The notes under the pieces: generated by a model
Told to the model about the DNA's origin: nothing
What the model saw: the letters and a program-made list of their open reading frames with translations, nothing else
The model's database searches: none
In this document: piece after piece, positions 25,278-33,761 of the stretch
Layout: the number at the start of each line of letters is the position of its first letter
Position numbering within the stretch: position 1 is the stretch's first letter
Assembly: GCA_963800065.1 (NCBI GenBank)
Contig: CAWCZO010000010.1
Coordinates: forward strand, 376,375-440,374
Direction of reading: 5' to 3'
From: CAWJFJ01 sp963800065
GTDB taxonomy: Bacteria; Actinomycetota; Acidimicrobiia; Acidimicrobiales; UBA8190
DNA length: 64,000 bases
Program-made: the position numbers and the translations under genes

Positions 25278-25624
25278 GACGAGCACCAGGGGGACGCCCT
25301 CGGGTCGTCCACCGCCGCCAGCGTGGGACCACCGGGGATGTCGAACGGCTCGGCCACGATCCGGGCGCCCAACTCGACGGCCAGGGCCAGCGACGCGTGG
25401 AGGTCCCGGACCTGGACGTACAGGCTCACCCCGCTGCGCTCCCCCTCCCGCATGTGGCCCGACGGTCCCGGCTCGGGGCCGCCCAATCCGGCTGGGATCT
25501 CCATGATGGGACCGTCGCCGATCTCCCAGTGGAACAACGTCCGGTAGAAGGAGGCCTGACGCTGCGGATCACGCGCCACGATCTCCCAGTGCACCACCGG
25601 TCTGGCCCAGTCATCGCCCACCAC
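25269..25624 (-). CDS. VOC (glyoxalase/bleomycin-resistance) family protein, frameshifted near the end
   Basis: The protein begins MVGDDWARPVVHWEIVARDP and has the VOC pattern (FYRTLFHWEIG, SLYVQVRDLHASLALAVELGA, GGPTLAAVDDP). After VDDP the frame breaks near 25300; one added base restores PEGVPLVLVQQ and a stop at 25269, the usual end of this family. As read, the frame instead continues into the tandem repeat. It may bind a metal and act on a small molecule; the substrate is unknown. Confidence 0.8.
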
Positions 25625-25695
25625 TGCCTCCGATCCCGCGCCCCCTTTGAGCGTCGCACACGCCGGACGTTCCGGCGGACCGCGGATCGGCTACC

Positions 25696-27198
25696 TCAGT
25701 TCCGCGGTTCCGGCACGGCGGTGGCCCGCACGGCGGTGGCCGCGTCGCGACCCGGATGGGCGGTGATGAGTATCCCCCCGACCACGGCACCGAGGGTCAG
25801 CGACCCCGCCGCCCACGCACTGGCCGTAGCGAAGCCGTGGACGGTGGCCCGGGCCACCAGATCGGCACCGGAACGGTGCACCGCCAGATAGGAGGCCGTG
25901 GCCGTGGCGGCGATGGTGTTGAGCAGGGCGGTGCCGATGGAGGCGCCAACCTGCTGTGACGTGTTCGTCGTGGCCGACGTGATACCGACGTCACGGGGGT
26001 CGGCGTTGGAGGTGGCGGTGCTGATACAGGGAACGAGGGCGATACCCAACCCCAGACCGAGCAGGATCTCGGTAGGCAGGACGTGGCCCACGTACGAAGC
26101 GCCCGGACTCAGTTGCGTCAGAAGGGCCACGCCGGCGGCGGCCAGAAGCAGCCCCGGAACGACCAGGAGACGGGTGCGGAGATGGGGCATCAGCCGGCTG
26201 GCCAGCTGGGTGGCGGCCAGGCCGTTCACGGCCATGAGGGGGAGGAATGCCACACCGGTCTTGAGCGGAGAGTAGTGATCGACGGTCTGCAGCAGATAGG
26301 TGAGAAAGAGGAAGGTGCCGTACATCCCGAGCACGGCCAGGATGATGGTGAGAAATGAACCGCTGCGGTTGCGGTTCGCCAGTATCCGCAGGGGCAGCAG
26401 CGGGTCCGACACCTTGACCTGAACGAGCACGAAGAGCGCCAGCAATGTGACCGCAGCCGCCAGCGGAGCCACCACCCCGACCGAGCTCCAGCCATCGGCG
26501 GCGGCCTCACCGAGCCCGTAGACGAGGGCCACCAACCCGCCGGACCCGAGGATCACCCCGGGGATGTCGAGTCGGATACCGGGGTGCCCCGACAGTGTGG
26601 GGATCATGGTGAAGGCACCGAAGGCGACGATGGCCGCTATGGGCAGATTCACGTAGAGGCACCAGCGCCAGTCGAGATACTGCGTCAGGAAGCCCCCCAG
26701 AATGAGCCCGAAGGCTGCACCCCCGATGGCGATCGAGGCGTAGATCCCGAAGGCCCGCCCCCGTTCGCGGGGATCGGCGAAAGTGGTGGTGAGCAGGGAC
26801 AGGACCGACGGCGCCAACAAGGCTCCGAACAACCCCTGCAGGGCGCGGGCGGCGATCAGCATGCCCGTCGTCTGGGACGCCCCTCCGAGCGCCGAGGCGA
26901 CGGCGAAACCCACCACGCCGACCATCAGTGTTCGCTTGGGGCCGACCATGTCACTGATCCGACCGCCCAGCAACAGCAGGCCACCGAACCCCAATGTGTA
27001 CGCCGTCACCACCCACTGCCGGTCGGCATTGGAGAAACCGAGGGAGTGCTGCGCCGAGGGGAGGGCGATGATCATGATCGTGGTGTCGAGGACGACCATG
27101 AGTTGGGCCCCGGCGATGACGACCAGGATCCACCAGTGGGCGCGGGTGGGAGCTTCCGGCCCGCTCGGAGAGGCCTCGCGGGTCTTGAGGTCGGTCAT
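25696..27198 (-). CDS. MFS drug transporter, EmrB/QacA (DHA2, 14-segment) type
   Basis: A 500-residue transporter with about 14 hydrophobic segments. The N-terminal part has MVVLDTTIMIIALPSAQ and the conserved GLLLLGGRISDMVGPKR loop (motif A); motif C-like sequence is in the fifth segment region. It exports drugs or other hydrophobic compounds by proton antiport. It is divergent from a beta-lactamase-like gene, and a long inverted repeat lies in its promoter region. No MarR or TetR gene is adjacent. Confidence 0.92.
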   Translation of the reverse strand: MTDLKTREASPSGPEAPTRAHWWILVVIAGAQLMVVLDTTIMIIALPSAQHSLGFSNADRQWVVTAYTLGFGGLLLLGGRISDMVGPKRTLMVGVVGFAVASALGGASQTTGMLIAARALQGLFGALLAPSVLSLLTTTFADPRERGRAFGIYASIAIGGAAFGLILGGFLTQYLDWRWCLYVNLPIAAIVAFGAFTMIPTLSGHPGIRLDIPGVILGSGGLVALVYGLGEAAADGWSSVGVVAPLAAAVTLLALFVLVQVKVSDPLLPLRILANRNRSGSFLTIILAVLGMYGTFLFLTYLLQTVDHYSPLKTGVAFLPLMAVNGLAATQLASRLMPHLRTRLLVVPGLLLAAAGVALLTQLSPGASYVGHVLPTEILLGLGLGIALVPCISTATSNADPRDVGITSATTNTSQQVGASIGTALLNTIAATATASYLAVHRSGADLVARATVHGFATASAWAAGSLTLGAVVGGILITAHPGRDAATAVRATAVPEPRN

Positions 27199-27231
27199 CG
27201 CTACAGCTTTGCACCCCTGTCGACACCTCCC

Positions 27232-27264
27232 CGTGACGGCGGTCGGGTGCCGACGGCCGTCACG
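27232..27264. promoter_or_regulatory. Long inverted repeat in the MFS/beta-lactamase intergenic region
   Basis: Arms of 15 bases (27232-27246 and 27250-27264) pair with one mismatch around a GTG spacer; the left arm starts CGTGACGGCGG and the right arm ends GGCCGTCACG. It is 34 bases upstream of the MFS start codon. It may be an operator for control of the transporter or a 5'-leader hairpin. Confidence 0.55.
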
Positions 27265-27396
27265 TCTGGCGCGCGCGCCATTGTGACGACAAGCGACGGA
27301 GGGACCAGAGCCTTCGGTCCCTGTCCGGTACGTTGACCGCGGGCTCGTCCGACGTTCCCATCTCGGTCCGCCGTTCCCGCCTCCTAAGGTTGGGGG

Positions 27397-28794
27397 ATGC
27401 GTTCACGACGACCGCGGTTCGTCCTCTGGGGTGTGGCGATCCTCCTCCTGGCCGGCGGTTGCAGCGGTCCGGCCAACCATGTGGCGTCCACCACGGCCTC
27501 GCCCGTGACGAGCGCCACCGGTCCGGCGACACCGGCCTACGTGGCCAGAACCGCTCCCGCTTCTCCCGTCGGGTCCCAGCTCACCTGGATGTTGAGCGCC
27601 GTGAAGGCCCTGCCCCTGACTCCACAGGTCGTCGACGCCCATTTCGACTCCACCTTTCTGGCCCAGGTGGGCGTGGCCGAGCTCAATGACGTCTTCGGGG
27701 AATTCAGCTCATCCTCGGGCGCCACTCTGGTCGGGATCCTCTCGGAGTCCCCGACGTCGCTCAAGGCCGTGGTGCTCCTGGGCGGCACCAAGGTGACACT
27801 CACCATGGCCGTCGACCTGGCCGGACTGATCAGCGGCCTGCTCCTAGCGCCGGTGGCGCCTCCCCCACCCACGAGTTGGGCCCAACTCGACCGGGAGCTC
27901 GCCGCCATCGCACCGGACACGAGCTTTCTGGCGGCGCGCCTGTCTCCGGCCGGGACCTGTATCCCGATCCACCGGGTGGCGTCCTCCACGCCACGCCCGC
28001 TGGCGTCGATGTTCAAACTCTTCGTCCTCGGTGCGCTCGCTCGTCAGATCGCCGCGGGACGAGTCTCGTGGAAGCAGGAGCTCACCGTCCAGAGCGCCCT
28101 CAAGAGCGTCGGGAGTGTGCGGGCATCGCTCCAGTTCAGCCCGGTCGGCACAAAGGTGTCGGTGCAGGAGACGGCCACGAAGATGATCTCGATCAGCGAC
28201 AACACGGCGGCCGACATGTTGATCAACCTGGTGGGCCGGTCCGCCGTGGAGGCACAGGTCCACCGGTGGTCGGGGAGCGCCACTCTGGACGACCCGTTTC
28301 TCACCACCCGGGAGATGTTCCTCCTGCACTACGTCGATTTCCCCGTCCTGGCCGACCGGTACCTCGCCCTGGCTCCCGACCGACGTGCGGCGTTCCTGGC
28401 CTCGTCCGTCGACCCCTTGTCGCTCGATCAGATCCGGGCGTCGACCGGTCCCCGCGACGTCGACAGCATCGAATGGTCGGCGTCGGCGTCGGACCTCTGC
28501 CACGCGTGGGCGGGATTGCAGCGCCTCGCCGGGCAATCCCGCTTGGCCCCGATTCGCGGCATCCTCTCGGTAAACACGGGAGGGATAGGCCTCGACCGCA
28601 CGCGGTGGCCGACCGTCTGGTTCAAGGGTGGCTCCGAACCGGGGGTGCTGACCCTCGGCTTTCTGGCCAAGAACGACCGTGGCCAGACCTTCGTGGTGGT
28701 GGCCCTGACCGGCGATCCGGCGAAGGCGTTGCCGCCCACGGCCACGGCGGACCTGATCGCCCTGGTCAAGGGGGCCTTCGGACTCGTCCGGTAG
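27397..28794 (+). CDS. Lipoprotein with class A beta-lactamase-like domain
   Basis: A 465-residue lipoprotein: signal and lipobox LLLAGGCSG (Cys about residue 26), an N-terminal domain to about 160 that resembles the Cpe/LpqF NTF2-like domain, and a serine-hydrolase domain. Active-site motifs are S204-MF-K207, SDN at 267-269 and KGG at 410-412 in place of KTG. It resembles LpqF-like proteins, whose link with antibiotic resistance is not established; it could act on peptidoglycan or on an exported ester or amide. Confidence 0.87.
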   Translation: MRSRRPRFVLWGVAILLLAGGCSGPANHVASTTASPVTSATGPATPAYVARTAPASPVGSQLTWMLSAVKALPLTPQVVDAHFDSTFLAQVGVAELNDVFGEFSSSSGATLVGILSESPTSLKAVVLLGGTKVTLTMAVDLAGLISGLLLAPVAPPPPTSWAQLDRELAAIAPDTSFLAARLSPAGTCIPIHRVASSTPRPLASMFKLFVLGALARQIAAGRVSWKQELTVQSALKSVGSVRASLQFSPVGTKVSVQETATKMISISDNTAADMLINLVGRSAVEAQVHRWSGSATLDDPFLTTREMFLLHYVDFPVLADRYLALAPDRRAAFLASSVDPLSLDQIRASTGPRDVDSIEWSASASDLCHAWAGLQRLAGQSRLAPIRGILSVNTGGIGLDRTRWPTVWFKGGSEPGVLTLGFLAKNDRGQTFVVVALTGDPAKALPPTATADLIALVKGAFGLVR

Positions 28795-28795
28795 T

Positions 28796-29626
28796 TCAGG
28801 GCGGCGTCACCTCGAGGGTCAGGAGGTCGGTGGCCAGCACCACGTCACCGTCGAAATGGGCGGCCGCCTGGTCCAGCCACTCCTGCTCGGCGCCGGGCGC
28901 CGGTGCCGGCACCAGATGGGTGAGGACGAGGGTGCGGACACCGCTTCGGGCCGCCGTTCGCGCGGCGTCGGGTACCGAGGAGTGGTAATCGAGCACGTCG
29001 GTGAGCCGGGGCAGGCCGATCTGCTCGATCAGATCTCGTCGGACGACGGTGTGGACCAGCATGTCGGCCCCCGCGCACAGGTCGTCCAACCCGGCGCAGG
29101 GCACCGTGTCCCCGGCGATGACCACGGACCGCTCACCGTCGTCGACGCGGAAGCCCATGGTGGGCCGGACCGGCGCGTGATCGGTGGGGGCGGCCGTGAC
29201 CCGCACCGGTCCCTCCTCGAAGATCGCCCCGCCATCGACCTCGACAACGGTGGCCGCCGGTCGCCACTGCAGGTCCTCATGGTGGGCCAGGCGGTAGCCG
29301 ATGTCCGGCTCGAGCATCGCTTCGGTGGCCCGCAGCAGGGCGGCCGATCCGCGCGGACCGAACACCGGTAGGGGACTGGGGGCGAACGACGTCACCCACC
29401 GCATGGTGAAGACGTCGTTCAGATCGGTGATGTGGTCGCTGTGGAGGTGGGTCAGGTACAACGCCCGGATCGCTCCGGCGCCCGATCCCACGGCGGCCGC
29501 TCGCATCAGGACGCCACGTCCGCAGTCGAAGAGCAGGTCCCCGGCGGACGTACGGACCAGTGTGGAGGGGCCGGCCCGCGACGGATCGGGAAGCGGACTG
29601 CCACTACCCAGGATGATCACCTGCAT
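28796..29626 (-). CDS. Metallo-beta-lactamase-fold hydrolase (RNase Z-like / arylsulfatase-like)
   Basis: A 276-residue protein with MQVIILGSGSPLPDP at the N-terminus and the metal-binding motif H60-L-H62-S-D-H65. Later ligands are in VIAGDTVPCAGL and LVLTHLVPAP. The overall form is that of RNase Z-like proteins but without the tRNA-binding exosite arm that I could recognise, so hydrolysis of another ester is as likely. Convergent with the beta-lactamase-like gene, one base apart. Confidence 0.85.
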   Translation of the reverse strand: MQVIILGSGSPLPDPSRAGPSTLVRTSAGDLLFDCGRGVLMRAAAVGSGAGAIRALYLTHLHSDHITDLNDVFTMRWVTSFAPSPLPVFGPRGSAALLRATEAMLEPDIGYRLAHHEDLQWRPAATVVEVDGGAIFEEGPVRVTAAPTDHAPVRPTMGFRVDDGERSVVIAGDTVPCAGLDDLCAGADMLVHTVVRRDLIEQIGLPRLTDVLDYHSSVPDAARTAARSGVRTLVLTHLVPAPAPGAEQEWLDQAAAHFDGDVVLATDLLTLEVTPP

Positions 29627-29665
29627 GATGCTCCTCGCCTCAGGTCCGGTGGCCGTGGCGGTCTG

Positions 29666-32386
29666 TCACCGGGTCACGGACAACTCGTCGAGCTCGGGCG
29701 CTCGCCCACCCGCCGATCCGAAGATGTGGATAGCGATATAGCGGGCCCGGGTCGGCGGAAAGTGAAGCACGTCCGTGGTGCCGTCTCTCGGCCCGGTCAC
29801 GGTGGCCACCGTGCGCCAGGAACGGCCGTTCTCGGAAGCCTCCAGATCGTACGTAGCCGGTCGGAGCGTCACCACCGGGCCCGGGGGAGGCGGTTGGTTG
29901 AGGGCGGGCGCCGGAGGCCACATCTGGCCCCATCGCACGGTGGCGGTGCTCACCGTCTGCACGCCGCCCGGAAACGGTGCCGTCAGGGTGGCCGGGAGGG
30001 TGACCGGTTGCCAGTCGGTGGCCGGGCTGCCGTCCACCGCAGCCAGGGCGGGCGCACCGGGTTCCGACGACGTGGCGTACGCCTTCCCGCAGCGCACCGT
30101 GTCACCGGTGACCGTGAGGTCGGGGCGCCCGGTGGCCACGTGGACGGTCCGCCCGGTTCCGATCTTCTTGACGTGCCCATCGGTCTCCAGCGGGAGTGGG
30201 GCCCCGCTGGTCAGGGTCACCGCCGTGGTGCGCTGACCGATGGCCACGGTGAAGCGGCGGCCGTGCCAGGACAGGTCGTACAGGACGACTCCGCCCAGTT
30301 CACCGGTGAGACTGGGAGCGAGGTGGACGGCGTCGGCGTTCCACCGCAGGCCCGAGTAGCCGTAGAGGAATTCCTGGAGGAACCCTCCGATCCCGGTCAT
30401 GAACGTGAAGGCTCCCCCGCCCCTGGTCTCCGAGAACTGGTCGAAGTAGTCACGCACGAACGGTTCCACGCTGCGCTGGGTGAACACGTAGCTGGAGCAC
30501 CCCGGGGAGCCCAGGGCGGCGCTGTCGATCGAAGCGACCGAGTCGCTCATCGACGGACCCGCGGGATCGGTGCGGGGCACGTAGTAGTCGAGGTTGCCTT
30601 GCTCCAGGGCCGCCGGCAGCGGGTAGCCCCAGGGGTATTCCACCAGTGTGGTGTCGGCCTGCTTGACCAGTTGCCCGTCGTAGCCGTCGAACTCGGGTTG
30701 AAAACCCGGCGCCGTCCCGCCGGGCACGGTGATCCGCGTCGCCACCCGCGACCAGGTCGACGGTGCCTTGAGCCCGAGAACCCGGGCCGCCGCGGTGGCG
30801 TTCAACAAGGTCTCCTTGGCCGCCACATTGGTGTAGACCTCGTTGTCGACATCGGGGTTCTCCTCGTCGGGGCCCGTGACACCGTCGATGTCATCGGTGC
30901 CACCCGTTCCCGGAGTCACCCGCGATGCCCAGAATGCGGCGGCGGCGGAGATGACCGGCCAACCCCGCTGCGCCAACCACTTCTTGTCCCCCGTGGCCAG
31001 GTAGTACTGCCACTGAGCGAGCGCGATGTCCGCCGTCACATGCTGTTCGTACAGACCTTCGCTGAACAGCGATACCGGCGGGGGGATCTGTTCGCTTCCG
31101 TCGATGGCACTCTCCCACGGGTAGCGGGCGCCCCTGTAGCCCGTCGCCCCGGCATGGGCCTCGGCCGCCGCCAACCGCTGGTACCGGTAGGCGTTCATGC
31201 CGGCCGCCAGGTCGGGGTGCTGGGCCAGGAGAGCCGGGTACATCCACGTTTCGGCGTCCCAGAAGATATGCCCGTTGTAGCTGTTGGAAGAGAGTCCCGC
31301 CGGTGAGACGCTCCAGTCCACGCCGTCGCGCGTGCTCGCCCACAGGTAGAACTCGCTGGCGTTCACCTCTGACGCCAGCGTCGGATCGCCGAGAACGTCG
31401 ATCCGGCCGGACCATAGTTTCGCCCAGGCGGCGTCATTCGCCTTCATGAGGGTGCGGAACCCGGCTCGGGCGGCGGCGGCCGCCTGGTTCCGGGCGTCGA
31501 CGACGGCGTCGGCCCCGCCCTGGGCGCTCACCACGCCCACGTACTTGGTGAAGGTGTAGCTGTGGCCGGCCACGACCGGGAACGTGACCTCCTGACCGAC
31601 GCTCTGAGCGGTCTTGGCGTCGATCTCGGTCGTCGTGGCCTTCACGTCGGCACTGGTGCCCAGCTGGCTGGCGATGGCGGCGGTGATCCCGGTGCCCACG
31701 GTCTGCACACTGACCCAGTCACGATGGATACCGGCCGCCCAGCCCTTGCCGACCTGGGTGCTCGATGTGGCCGGAGAGCCATCGATCACGTCGGCCACGG
31801 TGGCCGTTCCGGACCAGCGCGGCGTCATCGTCAGCTGGACGAGCCCGACATCCTGCCGGGCACGATCGGTCAGTACCTCGAAGGACAGGTCGGTCACATG
31901 TCCGTCGGGAGCGGTCCAGCGGGCCTGTGTGGAGACGACGCCGGTTCGCAGGTCAAGCGCCTGTCTCCAGTCGTGGGTGTGGCCGCGGGTGAGGGCGAAT
32001 GCCTGTCCCCCGTCGGAGAACGTGAGTGTTGACCAGGTCGGGATGTTGGAGCGCTGCTGGACGGCACCCGGGGCCTGGGCGTAGAAGCCGGCCAGCTCGG
32101 ACTGGGTGGGCACCGTCCCACCCTCGTATCCCTGGCCCTCGGGCGGAACGCGGACACCGAGCTCGCCGTTGCCCGTGAACGTCGGTGCGTACCTCGGTCC
32201 AGTGTTCGTCGCCGTGAGGAGATACGAGCCGGTGCCACCGGCCGGATCGGCGGTACCGCCGTCGGTGCCCGAGGCACCGACGGGGTCGGTTCCGATCATC
32301 GTCCCGGCCGCCAGGCAGAGACAGAGGACGGCGGCGCCCAGAGGAACGCCCACCTGAGAACGTCGCACCCGGGTCTCCTTGCTCAC
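29666..32386 (-). CDS. Secreted GH65-type glycoside hydrolase (acid-trehalase-like) with discoidin-like domain
   Basis: A 906-residue protein with a signal peptide (GVPLGAAVLCLCLAAGTMI). An N-terminal beta-sandwich (about 55-300) precedes an (alpha/alpha)6 barrel containing NGHIFWDAETWMYPALL and the catalytic-acid region GVTGPDEENPDVDNEVYTN. The last 150 residues (SEPGAPALAAVDGSPATDWQ onward) look like an F5/8-type-C (discoidin) carbohydrate-binding domain. Family members cleave or phosphorolyse alpha-glucosides such as trehalose or kojibiose; being secreted favours hydrolysis. Four bases after the start codon's upstream region there is no operon partner. Confidence 0.87.
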   Translation of the reverse strand: MSKETRVRRSQVGVPLGAAVLCLCLAAGTMIGTDPVGASGTDGGTADPAGGTGSYLLTATNTGPRYAPTFTGNGELGVRVPPEGQGYEGGTVPTQSELAGFYAQAPGAVQQRSNIPTWSTLTFSDGGQAFALTRGHTHDWRQALDLRTGVVSTQARWTAPDGHVTDLSFEVLTDRARQDVGLVQLTMTPRWSGTATVADVIDGSPATSSTQVGKGWAAGIHRDWVSVQTVGTGITAAIASQLGTSADVKATTTEIDAKTAQSVGQEVTFPVVAGHSYTFTKYVGVVSAQGGADAVVDARNQAAAAARAGFRTLMKANDAAWAKLWSGRIDVLGDPTLASEVNASEFYLWASTRDGVDWSVSPAGLSSNSYNGHIFWDAETWMYPALLAQHPDLAAGMNAYRYQRLAAAEAHAGATGYRGARYPWESAIDGSEQIPPPVSLFSEGLYEQHVTADIALAQWQYYLATGDKKWLAQRGWPVISAAAAFWASRVTPGTGGTDDIDGVTGPDEENPDVDNEVYTNVAAKETLLNATAAARVLGLKAPSTWSRVATRITVPGGTAPGFQPEFDGYDGQLVKQADTTLVEYPWGYPLPAALEQGNLDYYVPRTDPAGPSMSDSVASIDSAALGSPGCSSYVFTQRSVEPFVRDYFDQFSETRGGGAFTFMTGIGGFLQEFLYGYSGLRWNADAVHLAPSLTGELGGVVLYDLSWHGRRFTVAIGQRTTAVTLTSGAPLPLETDGHVKKIGTGRTVHVATGRPDLTVTGDTVRCGKAYATSSEPGAPALAAVDGSPATDWQPVTLPATLTAPFPGGVQTVSTATVRWGQMWPPAPALNQPPPPGPVVTLRPATYDLEASENGRSWRTVATVTGPRDGTTDVLHFPPTRARYIAIHIFGSAGGRAPELDELSVTR

Positions 32387-32461
32387 AGGCTCGGCGCGGC
32401 AACTCTCGGCAGGACCCCGGTCAGCGCCGTCGCTGCCAATTGCTCAGGCGCGTCTCCTCGT

Positions 32462-32929
32462 TCAGAGCGACACCACGGAGCCCGTCGCCAGCCGGAGCTC
32501 GTACATGTGCGGAGGGCGGAACTTCTCGCACACACTCATCTGAACGCTGTCACCGAGCGGGGTGTAACCGGTGGTGCCACCGGTGACGGTACCGGTATCG
32601 GTGTAGGCGGTGAACCCCTTCGGACATTTCCCGGATCGGACGACGGTCAACGAGACGATCGTCGTCGCCCCACCGTTCCACGTCCATCTGTACGTCCTCG
32701 GGCCACCGACCTTCGTCAGATCCGTACCCTTGCCGGACAGGGTCTTCTCGGCCCCCACCGGCGTGCAGTTCGTGACGTAGAACTTGTACGCGCCGCTGGC
32801 CACACCTTTGAATCCGGTGCAGCTCACACTGGAGACGGCCCAGGCGGGAGAGGACACGACCACTGCAGCCGCCGACGCCGGCACGGAGACGGCAAAGACG
32901 GCGACCACCACCATGATTGAACGACGCAT
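32462..32929 (-). CDS. Small secreted protein, unknown function
   Basis: A 155-residue protein from an ATG with a perfect AGGAGG eight bases upstream. The signal peptide is MRRSIMVVVAVFAVSVPASA with a likely cleavage after AWA near 30. The mature part has two Cys pairs (VSCTGFKG, VTNCTP; SGKCPKG, SVCEK) that could form disulphides, and is rich in Thr/Gly/Val. I do not recognise a family. Confidence 0.75.
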   Translation of the reverse strand: MRRSIMVVVAVFAVSVPASAAAVVVSSPAWAVSSVSCTGFKGVASGAYKFYVTNCTPVGAEKTLSGKGTDLTKVGGPRTYRWTWNGGATTIVSLTVVRSGKCPKGFTAYTDTGTVTGGTTGYTPLGDSVQMSVCEKFRPPHMYELRLATGSVVSL

Positions 32930-33086
32930 TACTTTCCACCTCCTCGTCCGATCCGCCCCGCTGGCCATGGTAATCACGGCGGGAGCCCGGTGCCTCGGCG
33001 GCCACAACCGGAGCTCCCCGCCGCCCTGCGGCAACGGCGGCCCCCGGCCGAGGCCGGGGACCGTCGGGACATCATCAGGATCGACC

Positions 33087-33476
33087 TCAGCAGGTACTGC
33101 CGTGAAAGGTGGCTGCTCCCGGAACGAGGCGTCCGGGCGTTGAGATCCCGTCTTCACGGAACGTCCCGGCGTAGTCGCCCCTGGCTGCCACCCAGTTGCC
33201 CTTGAAGACCAGACCGTCAGCGCCCCCTGCGGTCCAGACCTCCGTGATCTTCGTCCCGCCTCCGACGTAGACGCCCGCGTCACCGAGGTCGCTGGTGAAG
33301 GAGTGGCCGGTGCCGAACGTCTCGATCTCGCAGCCTTCGCCGGTCACCTCGTTGGTCCACATACTGCCCGGCTTCACATGGGTCGTCGGCGCCGCCGGGG
33401 CGGCTCCCGCCACACCCGTCAATCCCATCGTCGCCGCCAACGCCAGACCGGCGGTCATCACCATCATTCGTCGCAT
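33087..33476 (-). CDS. Small secreted protein, unknown function
   Basis: A 129-residue protein. The ATG at 33476 gives MRRMMVMTAGLALAATMGLT, a clear signal peptide ending near AAPAA. The mature chain has two cysteines (GEGCEIE and the C-terminal STC) and predicted beta strands (AGVYVGGGTKITEVWTAG, LVFKGNWVAARGDY). It could be a beta-sandwich, but no family is evident. It is co-directional with the secreted protein at 32462, about 160 bases apart. Confidence 0.7.
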   Translation of the reverse strand: MRRMMVMTAGLALAATMGLTGVAGAAPAAPTTHVKPGSMWTNEVTGEGCEIETFGTGHSFTSDLGDAGVYVGGGTKITEVWTAGGADGLVFKGNWVAARGDYAGTFREDGISTPGRLVPGAATFHGSTC

Positions 33477-33660
33477 CACCGCTCCTACGTTGTCCGTGCG
33501 GACCGGCGCCTTGCCGGGCCACCCCCAGCGTGCGCTGCCGTCGCCCTCACCCACCAGGCACATCTCCCTCACGTCACCCTCACATCTCGATGCCCGACTG
33601 CCAGGGCACGAGCGAACGGGACCGTTTTGATCAACGGCCGGGGGTCCGGGGAAGGCGCCC

Positions 33661-33691
33661 TTGACCTTCCCCCTGGGGGAAGGCGCACAGT
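33661..33691 (+). promoter_or_regulatory. Orphan MerR-type promoter
   Basis: TTGACC (33661-33666) and the -10-like CACAGT (33686-33691) are 19 bases apart. The perfect inverted repeat CCTTCCCCCTGGGGGAAGG (33665-33683) fills the spacer. This is the layout of MerR-family promoters, and the sequence resembles CueR-type copper operators. On the plus strand there is no gene downstream, only the 3' end of an opposing gene, so it may be a remnant or may drive a short or antisense RNA. Confidence 0.65.
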
Positions 33692-33761
33692 GACGGCCCG
33701 GTCGATCGCCCTCTAGTCACTGGCAGGCGTGGATGCGCCGCCTCGAGCCAGAAGGATCCCG

